Origin: Halocatena marina
GTDB taxonomy: Archaea; Halobacteriota; Halobacteria; Halobacteriales; Haloarculaceae
Length of the DNA: 64,000 nucleotides
Reading direction: 5' to 3'
Assembly: GCF_023276375.1 (NCBI RefSeq)
Contig: NZ_JALLPK010000002.1
Span: 310,001-374,000, forward strand
Positions 45,611-54,829 of this stretch are shown one piece after another. Position numbers and translations under genes: made by a program. How positions within the stretch are numbered: the stretch's first letter is position 1; every line of letters starts with the position of its first letter. The notes below the pieces were generated by a model. The model was given only the letters and a program-made list of their open reading frames with translations, ran no database searches and was not told the origin of the DNA.

Positions 45611-47071
45611 TTATTGAACGATATGCACGTCGTCGTAGTGAGTCCGGAACGCGAACCAGAGGCCGTGACGTCCGGGAATTCGTTTCCGGGTATCGCCTCC
45701 GGTCGAGACCAGTTCGGTTCGAGTAACCGACCACAGCGTTCCATTGGCGTCGATGAGGCCGTCGTCGACCCGCTCGACCGGTCGAGGCGGTGCTTTGTAG
45801 ACGGCCACGTCGCTTGTCGCATCGAGCACTGCAACGATGTCCCGACCGTCGGCCTCGCTTGCGACGACACCTGACTCCGACACCGCACTGACCGGCACCA
45901 CCCACACCTCACTCCCGTCGCTCGACGGGAGTCCGTAAACGTCTGCCTTCTCGGGTAATGTGCTGTCCTCGCGGTGTACGCCTGGTTGTACGATTTCTTC
46001 CTTATTCCAGTAGTGCTCGAAGAAGCCGATATTACCGTCATACTGGGTGTAGTCGTAATCGAAGCCTGTCTCGATATCGAGTGCGAGCGTCTCGGGATAC
46101 TCAGTCTTCCACTCGTTCCACGTGGTCTGCGTGATCGGGAACTGATCGAGAACGAGATCCGGATGGCTGTCGAGGAACGGACCGCCTATCGGAACGCCTG
46201 CGTGTTGGTCCCACAGTGTCTCTGTCTCTTCGTCGTACATCACCTTGTTTCCTGAGGCGAGCATCCCTGAACTACCAAAGGTGTGTGTCTCGTCTTCCAC
46301 GCGCCGGTCATAGAGGATCGGGGCGTTACAGAGCGTACAGTAAGTGAGACTCACTGGGATATCCTGTAGCTCGGCATTGAGCAGCTCATGCGGAAACAGT
46401 ACCCACCGAGGAACAGCGTACTGTACCCCACCGAGTTCAAAACCGAACACGATGTCGTCGTCTTTGAGGTATCGCTCGAAATTCGTCTTTTTGATGTCCT
46501 GACGCTGATCTGCAGTGGTCGCATCGCCAGCATCAACCGCCTCGCTTGCGACGAAGTCGGGACCATTCAACGCAGCAAGAAACGACCGATCGCAGTTCCC
46601 CCAGCGGATTTCCTGCAGGTCAAACGATCGAGGAGTACAGTCGAGTAATCCACCGACGGGTGGCAGATACGAGTGATAAAGTTGGAGTTTCCACTCGTCG
46701 AATCCCGACAGCGGTTCGATTGATTGTTGGGAATACCACGACTCCCACTCGACCCACGCGTGCGAAGAGTCGAAGTTTGGTTCGGCGAGCATCGCCAGTG
46801 CGTCGGCTACCCCTGGCCACGACACCGCTGGGAGTTCGAGATACCGTGGTGGGTCGTGATTTCGGAGGACAGCCGGAAAGCCGAACTGTTCCCAGTCGTT
46901 GGCGATACTGTCGATGACCAATAGTTCGAGCAGGTGCGGAATTACTCGCTCGTCTCCGCGTTCTGTGAGCTCTTCGATGGCAGCAGCGTGTGCGTTGGCG
47001 TCGCGGACTAGTAGCTGGTCGACGAGCCGATGAAGTCGCTCAGTTGAACTATCCGTAGTCTCGTTTGACAT
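45611..47071 (-). CDS. DUF3179 domain protein with N-terminal HEAT-like region
   Basis: A 486-residue cytoplasmic protein. Residues about 10-100 contain HEAT-like helices (AIEELTERGDERVIPHLLEL). The DUF3179 domain follows, recognised by FGFELGGVQYAVPRWVLFPH, VSLTYCTLCNAPILYDR (a CxxC pair) and GMLASGNKVMYDEETETLWD. The biochemical role of DUF3179 is unknown. It is on the strand opposite its neighbours, convergent with gentisate dioxygenase and divergent from the E1 pair. Being inside the aromatic cluster does not prove a role in it. Confidence 0.85.
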   Translation of the reverse strand: MSNETTDSSTERLHRLVDQLLVRDANAHAAAIEELTERGDERVIPHLLELLVIDSIANDWEQFGFPAVLRNHDPPRYLELPAVSWPGVADALAMLAEPNFDSSHAWVEWESWYSQQSIEPLSGFDEWKLQLYHSYLPPVGGLLDCTPRSFDLQEIRWGNCDRSFLAALNGPDFVASEAVDAGDATTADQRQDIKKTNFERYLKDDDIVFGFELGGVQYAVPRWVLFPHELLNAELQDIPVSLTYCTLCNAPILYDRRVEDETHTFGSSGMLASGNKVMYDEETETLWDQHAGVPIGGPFLDSHPDLVLDQFPITQTTWNEWKTEYPETLALDIETGFDYDYTQYDGNIGFFEHYWNKEEIVQPGVHREDSTLPEKADVYGLPSSDGSEVWVVPVSAVSESGVVASEADGRDIVAVLDATSDVAVYKAPPRPVERVDDGLIDANGTLWSVTRTELVSTGGDTRKRIPGRHGLWFAFRTHYDDVHIVQ

Positions 47072-47336
47072 CCAGTTTCATACTTCTGGGAACAGATGCT
47101 AAAAAGTATCTGTCCGTTAATCGACCGTCAGTTCTGTCCCTTGTTGATATCAATTCTCTGTCCATGTCGTTTCGTTACAGTGATCAGCAACTATTCGATA
47201 TTCTCGATCTGGGTATCACTGGTTGTACCGTCGGTTTTCGTCTCCTGCCGGTGTATTTGTGCGTAAAACGGGACTGTGGACGCCACGCGGCCCCCTCGAT
47301 TTTATTAGTGGGTGCTCACAATAGATAGATCGTCGA

Positions 47337-48503
47337 ATGAGTGATCAGCAGTCATCAACCCCAACACCTCCCGATTCGGTGCGTCACGGTGCCGGGATGC
47401 GGTTTCTCACACAAACCGATCTTGAGATTCCAACTCACCAGATCGTCGCTCCAGACGGGAGCTACGAAGCAGCGGCCGTTCCAGCCCTCGACGACGAGCA
47501 GTTCAGGGATCTGTATCGCTGGATGCTGACTGACCGCGTATTCAGTCGTCGGATGGTGAACATCCAGCGCCGCGGCGAACTCGGAACCTTCGCCTCTACC
47601 CGTGGGCAGGAAGCAAGCATCATCGGAAGCGCGTTTACCTTCCAACCCGCCGACTGGCTCTTCGTCGGGCGGGCGTGGACGCCCATGTTCATGCGTGGTG
47701 CGTCGATGAAAGACATGATACTGTTCTGGCGCGGTATCGAGGAAGGACAGAAAGCCTTCGCGGAGCACAACTGCCAGATCGCCATCTCAATCGGATCACA
47801 ACTTCCCTTAGTGTCGGGCGTCGCCTGGGGAATGCGCATTGCCGACAACGACGCTATCTCTGTCGCGTATCTTGGCGACGGTGCGACGAGTACCGGCGCT
47901 GCCCACGAAGGTATTAACCTAGCAGGCGCGTTAGACTTGCCAGCCCTGTTCTTCTGTCAGAACAACCAGTACGCGATCTCCATGCCATTTACCGAACAAA
48001 CTGGCGCGAACACACTTGCTCAGAAGGCACTGGCATACGGACTCGATGCGATCCGTGTCGACGGTCAGGACGTTCTCGCTGTCTATGAAGCTGTCTCGAA
48101 AGCTCGTGAGCGGGTCAAAGCGGGCAAGCCCGTATTCATCGAATCGGTCACCTACCGGCTCGACGCCCACACCACTAGCGATGACCCGACGCGGTACCGC
48201 GAGGACAACGAAGTTGAAGCGTGGGGGCAACTCGACCCGATCGAACGGTACCGCTCATTCTTAAAGAAAGAAGGGCTCTGGGACGGTATCGACCACGACG
48301 CTATCGTCGAGGAGATCGAAGCGGAATTCTCCGCAGCGTTAGAAGCAGCCAACGCGTTCGAAAAACGGAACGTCTCAGAGATGTTCGCCCACGTATACCA
48401 GGAGATGACACCCGAACTGCGCCGACAACTCACGGAATTCGATGATCTGCTGGATCGTCAGCAAGAGATGTACGATTACATCGAACAGCGGCCAAAAGGA
48501 TAA
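47337..48503 (+). CDS. 2-oxoacid dehydrogenase E1 component, alpha subunit
   Basis: A 388-residue thiamine-diphosphate enzyme subunit. GELGTFASTRGQEASIIGSA is the conserved N-terminal region, AYLGDGATSTGAAHEGINLA then FFCQNNQYAISMPF the TPP/Mg motif (GDG...NN), and TYRLDAHTTSDDPTRYR the phosphorylation-loop region. With the beta subunit three bases downstream it would decarboxylate pyruvate or a branched-chain 2-oxoacid and transfer the acyl group to a lipoyl E2. No E2 or lipoate gene is present in the window. The nearest E3-like gene, at 24.5 kb, has an atypical active site. A TATA-like TTTTATTAG lies about 30 bases upstream of the ATG. Confidence 0.93.
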   Translation: MSDQQSSTPTPPDSVRHGAGMRFLTQTDLEIPTHQIVAPDGSYEAAAVPALDDEQFRDLYRWMLTDRVFSRRMVNIQRRGELGTFASTRGQEASIIGSAFTFQPADWLFVGRAWTPMFMRGASMKDMILFWRGIEEGQKAFAEHNCQIAISIGSQLPLVSGVAWGMRIADNDAISVAYLGDGATSTGAAHEGINLAGALDLPALFFCQNNQYAISMPFTEQTGANTLAQKALAYGLDAIRVDGQDVLAVYEAVSKARERVKAGKPVFIESVTYRLDAHTTSDDPTRYREDNEVEAWGQLDPIERYRSFLKKEGLWDGIDHDAIVEEIEAEFSAALEAANAFEKRNVSEMFAHVYQEMTPELRRQLTEFDDLLDRQQEMYDYIEQRPKG

Positions 48504-48505
48504 TT

Positions 48506-49471
48506 ATGCGAGCTACAATGGTAGAGGCGGTCAACGATGCATTACACACAGGGATGGAAGCCGACGAACGGGTCCTCGTCTTCGGTGAGGATGTCGCCAA
48601 GAGTGGTGGTGTTTTCCGGGCGACAGATGAATTACTCGAAACGTTCGGGACTGATCGCGTCGTCGACACTCCACTCTCAGAGATCGCTATCGTTGGTGGT
48701 GCAGTCGGCTTAGCGATGTACGGCTTCCGGCCAGTCGCGGAGATTCAGTTCTCTGGCTTTTTACCTCCAGCGTTTGATCAGTTGGTGACGAACGCGAGCC
48801 GCATCCGGTGGCGGACCCGGGGCGAACTCAGCGCACCACTGGTGGTTCGGATGCCGTACGGTGCAGGCGTCCGTGCGCTTGAACACCACTCAGAGAGTCT
48901 CGAAGGAAGCTACTCGCACATTCCCGGCCTCAAACTCGTCATTCCGAGCACACCGCACGACACGAAAGGACTGTTGTTGAGCGCTATGCGTGACCCCGAT
49001 CCGGTGTTGTTCATGGAGCCAAAACGCATCTATCGCTCGTTCCGCGACGACGTTCCCGAGAACGATTACGAGATCCCCATTGGTGAGGCCACCGTCCGCA
49101 AACAGGGATCGGCTGTCACCGTCATCTCGTGGGGGTCGATGATGCCGTCGACGCTAAAGGCGGTCGAAGAACTTGACGCCGACGCGGAAGTTGTAGATCT
49201 CCGGACGATTTCGCCGATGGATACCGAAACTGTTGTCGAGTCAGTAAAGAAGACCGGTCGCGCAGTGATCGTTCACGAGGGCGCACGGACAGGCGGTGTC
49301 GGCAGTGATATCATCGCCCGCATCAACGATGAAGCGCTGATGTATCTTGAAGCACCCATTGAACGCGTGGCCGGCTTCGATACCCCCGTCCCGCTGCTGT
49401 CGATGGAGGACTATTACGTCCCGCATCCGCCACGGATCCGCGACGGCATCGAACGGGCCCTCTCAGACTAG
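48506..49471 (+). CDS. 2-oxoacid dehydrogenase E1 component, beta subunit
   Basis: A 321-residue beta subunit. ADERVLVFGEDVAKSGGVFR is the TPP-facing Glu region; TDRVVDTPLSEIAIVGGAVG and FMEPKRIYRSFRDDVPEND are conserved. The C-terminal transketolase domain ends with FDTPVPLLSMEDYYVPHPPR. It is separated from the alpha gene by two bases and translated from the same mRNA. The two form the E1 heterotetramer. Unlike complete haloarchaeal 2-oxoacid dehydrogenase clusters, this pair stands alone. Confidence 0.94.
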   Translation: MRATMVEAVNDALHTGMEADERVLVFGEDVAKSGGVFRATDELLETFGTDRVVDTPLSEIAIVGGAVGLAMYGFRPVAEIQFSGFLPPAFDQLVTNASRIRWRTRGELSAPLVVRMPYGAGVRALEHHSESLEGSYSHIPGLKLVIPSTPHDTKGLLLSAMRDPDPVLFMEPKRIYRSFRDDVPENDYEIPIGEATVRKQGSAVTVISWGSMMPSTLKAVEELDADAEVVDLRTISPMDTETVVESVKKTGRAVIVHEGARTGGVGSDIIARINDEALMYLEAPIERVAGFDTPVPLLSMEDYYVPHPPRIRDGIERALSD

Positions 49472-49880
49472 GCCTTCGGAGCCACGTCCATCTCCTCACT
49501 GTCGCCTCCTCGAATTAGTGACGGCGGTCCGTTTTCAATAGCTCCACTGGCGAGCAGAAACGATCGGATTGGACGAGACTCGCCATCACGACCCCACAAA
49601 ACCTCACGATCGAAGTTATGATGGATGAACTACTATTCGATCCTCGTGTGTCTATCTTTTATTATAGAATTAATGCCAGTTGTGTTCCTGAAAGATGAAT
49701 GCAAACGGACCGTATAACACCGACCAGAAACACGGGATCGGAATTTGAATTCAGAGACACTCATAAAATAAGTTGAAAATAATTACATTCTAGCACGTGT
49801 GCGAAGTATCACACGAAATGATGCACACAGTGAGCATCGACGTTCGTCATTGCACAGTGTTTTCGCTTTAGGAGTTCCAT
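49472..49880. other. Intergenic, probably decayed coding DNA
   Basis: No gene supported. The right end leads into the gentisate dioxygenase relic at 49881. Confidence 0.4.
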
Positions 49881-50050
49881 CTGAAACTCGTCGCCGGCAG
49901 GGAGATATTCACATCGATAGTGGTGTGTATGGGTTCGGTGGCCATTGCCGCCTCGTTGAACGAGATTCATCGCCACGAATCGAAGGGTGAGGTCCCTCTC
50001 TGAATAGCCGAACCACCGATATTCGATGCGCTCAACGTCTCCACCGAGGT
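49881..50050 (+). pseudogene. Gentisate dioxygenase C-terminal relic
   Basis: In one frame with a single internal stop, the DNA encodes NEIHRHESKGEVPL, stop, IAEPPIFDALNVSTEV. This aligns with the end of the intact dioxygenase, THHHEPDDEALLLGMTDRPV then FEAFNFYAEAEP, including the HxHE motif and the F-D/E-A-x-N segment. Upstream residues match more weakly. It is a remnant of a second dioxygenase gene, followed directly by a degraded copy of the zinc-ribbon gene. Confidence 0.6.
49910..49928 (+). repeat. Isolated ORB-like sequence
   Basis: CACATCGATAGTGGTGTGT matches the ORB consensus at 17 of 19 positions, but with the G-run broken. It stands alone 37 kb from the origin and within relic coding DNA, so it may be chance or a weak Orc1 site. 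Confidence 0.3.
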
Positions 50051-50185
50051 GATGGCAGTCCAACGTCGTTGCCGATAGTAGCTCCAGCGTAGACGCAGCC
50101 GATCGTAGACGACTGCCGTCGAAGCGTTCCTCTGTGAATGAGAGCAGCTGGTATGTTTATGTACGACGCGCCACGAGATGGTTGT

Positions 50186-50365
50186 ATGGCAGCGTTCGAG
50201 ACCCCGAACACGCAGACGAATCCATTCGTCCGAGCGCACTTCGACCGCTTGAACAGCAGCGAGAAACTGTGTAAGTACCCAAACCAAGACAAGATGGTGT
50301 GTAAAGACGATGGAGGATTGTTCGGTGCTTCGAAGGTAGTCGGCGATTCGCTCGAACATGAGTAA
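50186..50365 (+). pseudogene. Degraded copy of the zinc-ribbon gene
   Basis: A 59-residue frame from the ATG at 50186 reads MAAFETPNTQTNPFVRAHFD then RLNSSEKLCKYPNQDKMVCK, clearly homologous to the intact zinc ribbon at 44106. The first CxxC pair is replaced by RLNS, the second is reduced to one Cys, and the end runs into the start of the next gene (50358). The upstream TATA-like TGTTTATGTAC (about 50153-50163) is kept at the same spacing. Loss of all metal pairs suggests a dead or re-purposed copy. Confidence 0.6.
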
Positions 50366-53300
50366 CCAATCAGTCCCTCCTGGCGCATCTGTCGAGAGCT
50401 CCGATGAGAGAGTGAACTACGACCACACGTCTGAGGATATCGAACAGCCAACACTCGGTTCAGAGCTTCGTGAACGAGTTGACGGCGATGTACGGTTCGA
50501 CACCTACACGAGACAGATGTATGCGACTGACGCGAGCGCATACGAAGCGACACCTATCGGTGTCGTGTTTCCGATATCGACGGCGGATACGGCCGCGGTC
50601 GTCTCCTATTGCGCTGATCGTGGAATTGCTGTTCTCCCACGTGGAGCTGGAACAAGCCTCGCTGGACAGGCCGTCAACGAAGCCGTCGTTCTCGATTTCA
50701 CCCGGTATATGGACACTATCGTCTCTGTCGACGCTCCCGCTCGTCGCGCCCGGGTTCAACCAGGAGTCGTGCTCGCAGAACTCAACGACACACTCGCATC
50801 TGATGGGTTGAAGTTCGCCCCGGATCCTGCGGCAGGCGACCGTAGCGTGATCGGTGGGGCTATCGGAAACAACTCGACCGGCGCGCATTCGCTCAAATAC
50901 GGAAAGACCGATGCCTACGTTGAGGAGTGTGAGGCCGTCTTGGCGGATGGGACGGTGACGACGCTTGGTGAGACCGATCTCTCCGACCTCCGAGAGCAGG
51001 CCGATCGGGATGGCACACTTCTCCAGCGCGTGTACGCCCAAGTTATTCGCATCGTCGATGATGGGTCGAATGAGATACGAGATCAATTTCCCGATCTGAA
51101 ACGCAACGTCTCAGGATACAACCTCGATGTGCTTGTCGAAGAAGCCGAGACTGGGACTATTAATCTCGCGCGTCTCCTCGCGGGCAGCGAAGGGACACTG
51201 GCCGTCATCACAGAAGCTGCGGTGTCGCTCGAACCGCTCCCCGAGACGAAGGCAGTGTCGCTACTGTTCTACGATAGCGTACTCGATGCAGTGACTGACG
51301 TACAGTACGTCCTCGAACACGATCCCGCGGCGGTCGAACTCATCGATGACGTGCTCATCGGACTAGCACGCGATACCGCCGACTTCGAAGCGATTGCCTC
51401 CCTTCTCCCGGATGGCGCACAAGCGGGACTGCTCGTCGAGTTCTACGCCGAAGACGCGAGTCACGGACGGTCGCAGACTGCCGGACTCCTCACGGACCGA
51501 GTTTCTGACGATGCTACTAGTACGGATCCTCCATCCGATCATCCTGAAACCGAACAGACGTACTCGTTCGCCGGATTAGAAGCTCACAGCGAGTCAGACC
51601 GAGAGCAGTTCTGGAAGCTTCGAAAGTCAGGTCTCCCGATTCTTCTCTCGCGGACGTCTGATGAGAAACACATCAGTTTCATTGAGGACTGTGCGATTCC
51701 CCCCGAGCATCTCCCTGAATTCGTCGATCGGTTTCAATCCCTTCTCGTAGAGAAGAACCGCGCTGTCGACGCAGCGTTCTACGCACACGCCGGTCCCGGC
51801 GTTCTGCACGTTCGCCCGCTAGTGAATACGAAAGCTGTCGCCGACCGTCAGGACATGGTCGACATTGCCGACGCGGTAACTGATATCGTTGTCGAGCTCG
51901 GTGGAAGCGTATCCGGCGAACACGGCGATGGCCATGCACGAACGCAGTGGAACCGGAAGCTGTACGGTGATGACGTCTGGAGCATGTTCCGCAATCTGAA
52001 GACCGCGTTCGATCCGGACTGGTTGCTCAACCCTGGGAACGTCTGTGGCGATCACGATATGACCGAAAACCTCCGGTACGATGATGAGTACGTCTACGAC
52101 GCGGGATTTGAGCCGTCGCTCAACTGGGAGAACGAAAACGGGATGCAAGGGATGGTTGAGCTCTGTCACGGCTGTGGCGGCTGTCGCGGGAGCCAAGAAG
52201 CGTCCGGTGGGGTCATGTGTCCGACGTACCGCGCTGCCAACGAAGAGATCACAACAACCCGGGGTCGTGCAAACTTGCTCCGACAGGCGATGAGCGGAGA
52301 CGTCCCCGACGATCCGACAGATGACGAGTTCGCTGAGGAAGTGCTCGATCTCTGTATCGGTTGTAAGGGTTGTGCCCGAGATTGCCCGAGCGAAGTCGAC
52401 ATGGCGAAACTGAAGACAGAAGTCATGCACGCCCGTCATCAAGAACACGGCGCGACATTTCGAGATAAGCTCTTTGCGAACTTCGATACGTTGGCTCCGT
52501 TCGGGAGCACGCTTGCACCGCTCTCGAACCTCGCTCTGTCGATCCCCGGGGCCGGAACAGTCGCAGAAATGACGCTCGGGATTGCGCGTGAGCGAACGCT
52601 TCCGTCGTTTCGCCGCGAGACGGTACAAGATTGGTTCGAAACCCGCGGTGGATCACACATCTCCAAGGACGATGCCGAACGAAGGGCAATATTCTTTGTC
52701 GACAGTTACACCAATTACTGTCACACTGACGTCGGAAAGGCGACGATTCGAGTACTCGAAGCGACGGGTACTCACGTCCAACTCGCCGAGCGAACTGATA
52801 GTGGAAGACCAGCGCTCTCGAAAGGATTTATCGAGCAATCTCGTGAAACGGTCGAAAGCAACGTCGAGGAACTCTCCCCACGCGTCCGAGACGGGTGGGA
52901 CGTCATCCTCGCTGAACCGTCCGATGCCGTGATGTTCCAGTCCGATGCTCTTGACTTACTCTCCGGAGACGCTGTCGAGTCGGTCGCAACGAACACGTAC
53001 GGTGTCTGTGAGTATGTCGATACGTTCCGACTTGATGAGAATATCGACTGGGAACCGGTGGCTGCGTCGATCGCTTATCACGGCCACTGCCACCAGAAGG
53101 CAATCAAGAAAGACCACCACGCGGTTAGCGTGCTCAGACGTGCCGGGTACAACGTCGACCCACTGGATTCGGGGTGCTGTGGAATGGCTGGAAGCTTTGG
53201 ATACGAAGCAGAGCACTACTCACTGAGCAAATCCATCGGCAACATACTCTTCGAACAGATCGAAGAGAGTGGAGCGACTGCCGTCACGGCACCGGGTACG

Positions 53301-53432
53301 TCTTGTCGGACGCAGCTCAGTGAAGAGCGCCTCGAAACAGTTACCGCTAAGAGTTCGCTGACTGGCACTGAACTGGACCGTGATGAGCCTCCGACGCCGG
53401 TCGAACTGCTTGATCACTGTCTCCCGAGATAA
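50358..53432 (+). CDS. FAD-linked oxidase/Fe-S fusion, D-lactate or glycolate dehydrogenase type
   Basis: A 1024-residue fusion of a GlcD-like flavoprotein and a GlcF-like iron-sulfur protein. The FAD-binding PCMH domain (about 65-235) has VLPRGAGTSLAGQAVNEAVV and GGAIGNNSTGAHSLKYGKTD. The C-terminal FAD-oxidase cap domain follows to about 550, including GGSVSGEHGDGHARTQW. Two 4Fe-4S motifs, LCHGCGGCRGSQEASGGVMC and CIGCKGCARDCPSE, follow at about 595-680. CCG-type motifs GHCHQKAI and DSGCCGMAGSFGYE end the protein. It would oxidise a 2-hydroxy acid such as D-lactate or glycolate to the 2-oxoacid and pass electrons to the respiratory chain. The acid could be an intermediate from the neighbouring pathway, but this is not shown. 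Confidence 0.92.
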   Translation: MSNQSVPPGASVESSDERVNYDHTSEDIEQPTLGSELRERVDGDVRFDTYTRQMYATDASAYEATPIGVVFPISTADTAAVVSYCADRGIAVLPRGAGTSLAGQAVNEAVVLDFTRYMDTIVSVDAPARRARVQPGVVLAELNDTLASDGLKFAPDPAAGDRSVIGGAIGNNSTGAHSLKYGKTDAYVEECEAVLADGTVTTLGETDLSDLREQADRDGTLLQRVYAQVIRIVDDGSNEIRDQFPDLKRNVSGYNLDVLVEEAETGTINLARLLAGSEGTLAVITEAAVSLEPLPETKAVSLLFYDSVLDAVTDVQYVLEHDPAAVELIDDVLIGLARDTADFEAIASLLPDGAQAGLLVEFYAEDASHGRSQTAGLLTDRVSDDATSTDPPSDHPETEQTYSFAGLEAHSESDREQFWKLRKSGLPILLSRTSDEKHISFIEDCAIPPEHLPEFVDRFQSLLVEKNRAVDAAFYAHAGPGVLHVRPLVNTKAVADRQDMVDIADAVTDIVVELGGSVSGEHGDGHARTQWNRKLYGDDVWSMFRNLKTAFDPDWLLNPGNVCGDHDMTENLRYDDEYVYDAGFEPSLNWENENGMQGMVELCHGCGGCRGSQEASGGVMCPTYRAANEEITTTRGRANLLRQAMSGDVPDDPTDDEFAEEVLDLCIGCKGCARDCPSEVDMAKLKTEVMHARHQEHGATFRDKLFANFDTLAPFGSTLAPLSNLALSIPGAGTVAEMTLGIARERTLPSFRRETVQDWFETRGGSHISKDDAERRAIFFVDSYTNYCHTDVGKATIRVLEATGTHVQLAERTDSGRPALSKGFIEQSRETVESNVEELSPRVRDGWDVILAEPSDAVMFQSDALDLLSGDAVESVATNTYGVCEYVDTFRLDENIDWEPVAASIAYHGHCHQKAIKKDHHAVSVLRRAGYNVDPLDSGCCGMAGSFGYEAEHYSLSKSIGNILFEQIEESGATAVTAPGTSCRTQLSEERLETVTAKSSLTGTELDRDEPPTPVELLDHCLPR

Positions 53433-53555
53433 CGTATCGGTGTCCGACCGAGTATCTGTTTGTCCTTGCGTTCGGTCCTGTCGGTGCCGTCATCGAATTG
53501 GTACAGATTTTCACGAACAGCATGATTTATACGTTTACTGGCGAAAGACAACCCC

Positions 53556-54428
53556 ATGCGATTTGTCCGATTCAACCAGGATTATCTGGGACTGTTGACT
53601 GACGACGACGGTATCGTCGATCTCACAGATCGTCTCGATCTCGACAGCGAGGACCCGCTCGTCGAGTTCATGAACGGCGACTACGACGCGAGTGAGTACT
53701 CTGATGCTGACCCAGACTACGACCGAAGTGAGGTCGAAATCGGCTCACCGGTAGCGTATCCCGGGAAGGTCATCGCCGCGCCATTGAACTACGAGAATCA
53801 CATCGAAGAAGCCATTGCTGACAAAGACATCACCACCGACGAATGGTTCTCGATTACAGACAAGGGGTACTTCATGAAAGCGCCGTCGAGCGTTATCGGT
53901 CCCGATCACGGCATCGAACTGCCGTTCTCGGATCGTCGCGTCGACCACGAAATTGAACTCGCGTTCGTGATGGGTGAAGATACCAAAGATGTTCCCGCCG
54001 ACGATGCCTGGGAACACATCTTCGGTTACACCATCCTGCTCGATATTTCGGTCCGTGGCGACCAGGATCGCTCGAACCGGAAGTCCTACGATACGTTCAC
54101 CGTCGTTGGACCGTGCGTTGTCACGGCTGATGAAATCGATGACCCGCAGAATCTGGATATGCAACTGAAACTCAACAGAGAGACTCGCCAAGACGCGAAC
54201 ACCAGCGATATGGTCTACACCTGCGCGGACGTCGTTCAGTACGCGAGCATCGGTACGACTCTCGAAACCGGCGACATCATCACTACGGGTACGCCAGCGG
54301 GTGTGAGCGAACTCAACGACGGCGACACCGTGGATGCCGAGATCGAATCCATTGGTTCGATGACGGTCGGCGTCACACAGCGAGATCTATCCTTTGAGGA
54401 CGTGAACGTCCAGAAAGGCGGACAGTAA
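53556..54428 (+). CDS. Fumarylacetoacetate hydrolase-family protein (fumaryl/maleylpyruvate hydrolase candidate)
   Basis: A 290-residue FAH-family enzyme. The catalytic core has VIAAPLNYENHIEEAIADKD, FMKAPSSVIGPDHGIELP, RRVDHEIELAFVMGED with the Asp-x-Glu-x-Glu metal ligands, and TGTPAGVSELNDGDTVDAEI. Members cleave C-C bonds of acylpyruvates. In the gentisate pathway this step splits fumarylpyruvate (or maleylpyruvate directly) to pyruvate and fumarate or maleate. No maleylpyruvate isomerase is seen, so either a direct hydrolase is used or the isomerase is encoded elsewhere. A TATA-like TTTATA at 53526-53531 supports a leaderless start at 53556. Confidence 0.9.
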   Translation: MRFVRFNQDYLGLLTDDDGIVDLTDRLDLDSEDPLVEFMNGDYDASEYSDADPDYDRSEVEIGSPVAYPGKVIAAPLNYENHIEEAIADKDITTDEWFSITDKGYFMKAPSSVIGPDHGIELPFSDRRVDHEIELAFVMGEDTKDVPADDAWEHIFGYTILLDISVRGDQDRSNRKSYDTFTVVGPCVVTADEIDDPQNLDMQLKLNRETRQDANTSDMVYTCADVVQYASIGTTLETGDIITTGTPAGVSELNDGDTVDAEIESIGSMTVGVTQRDLSFEDVNVQKGGQ

Positions 54429-54711
54429 CCCAACAGCGCAGCACCTCTTCTTCAACACGGTACACGCGGGACAGCGAGGGAAATTCTCACTCTGTGTATA
54501 CGTGTTTGTATGGGAGGTTCAATGCTGCTGTCTGAGTAAGCGCAGGGAGCCGAGATTGAGAAGATCGAATAAGAAGGTTCAGTGAGCGCGGCCCTCGAAA
54601 CGTTGGTGGAGACGTCTTCATCAAGAAACTGCACGTAGCTGCAGTCTGTTTCTTGGCTAAACAACTGATCGTGGCGAAAACACTATCATTGTCTTGGGTC
54701 AACGGAGGAGT

Positions 54712-54828
54712 ATGGCTGTCGAAGCATTGTTGCAACCCGATGGTATTGTTGTCACCGGTGTCTCGAACATTGAAGCCTCCTTCGACAATGAGGCGCTGTC
54801 TACGGTTGTCGACACGGAGGAGAACTGA
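54712..54828 (+). pseudogene. Short fragment resembling the N-terminus of a CoA-binding (ADP-forming ligase) protein
   Basis: A 38-residue frame reads MAVEALLQPDGIVVTGVSNI and ends at 54826, one base before the thioesterase start. It resembles the first residues of the protein at 55907-57241 (DLFEPDGIAVIGASKTPG), the start of a CoA-binding Rossmann domain, but lacks the glycine-rich loop and the rest. It is either a relic or a tiny leader gene coupled to the thioesterase. Confidence 0.35.
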
Positions 54829-54829
54829 G

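Noticed and set aside
51819..52628. 269-codon minus-strand frame opposite the FAD/Fe-S fusion gene
   Set aside because: It is the antisense shadow of conserved Fe-S coding sequence with no family features.
54452..54735. Minus-strand frames in the FAH-thioesterase gap that might be a transposase remnant
   Set aside because: I could not match any catalytic or terminal-repeat motif; left unassigned.
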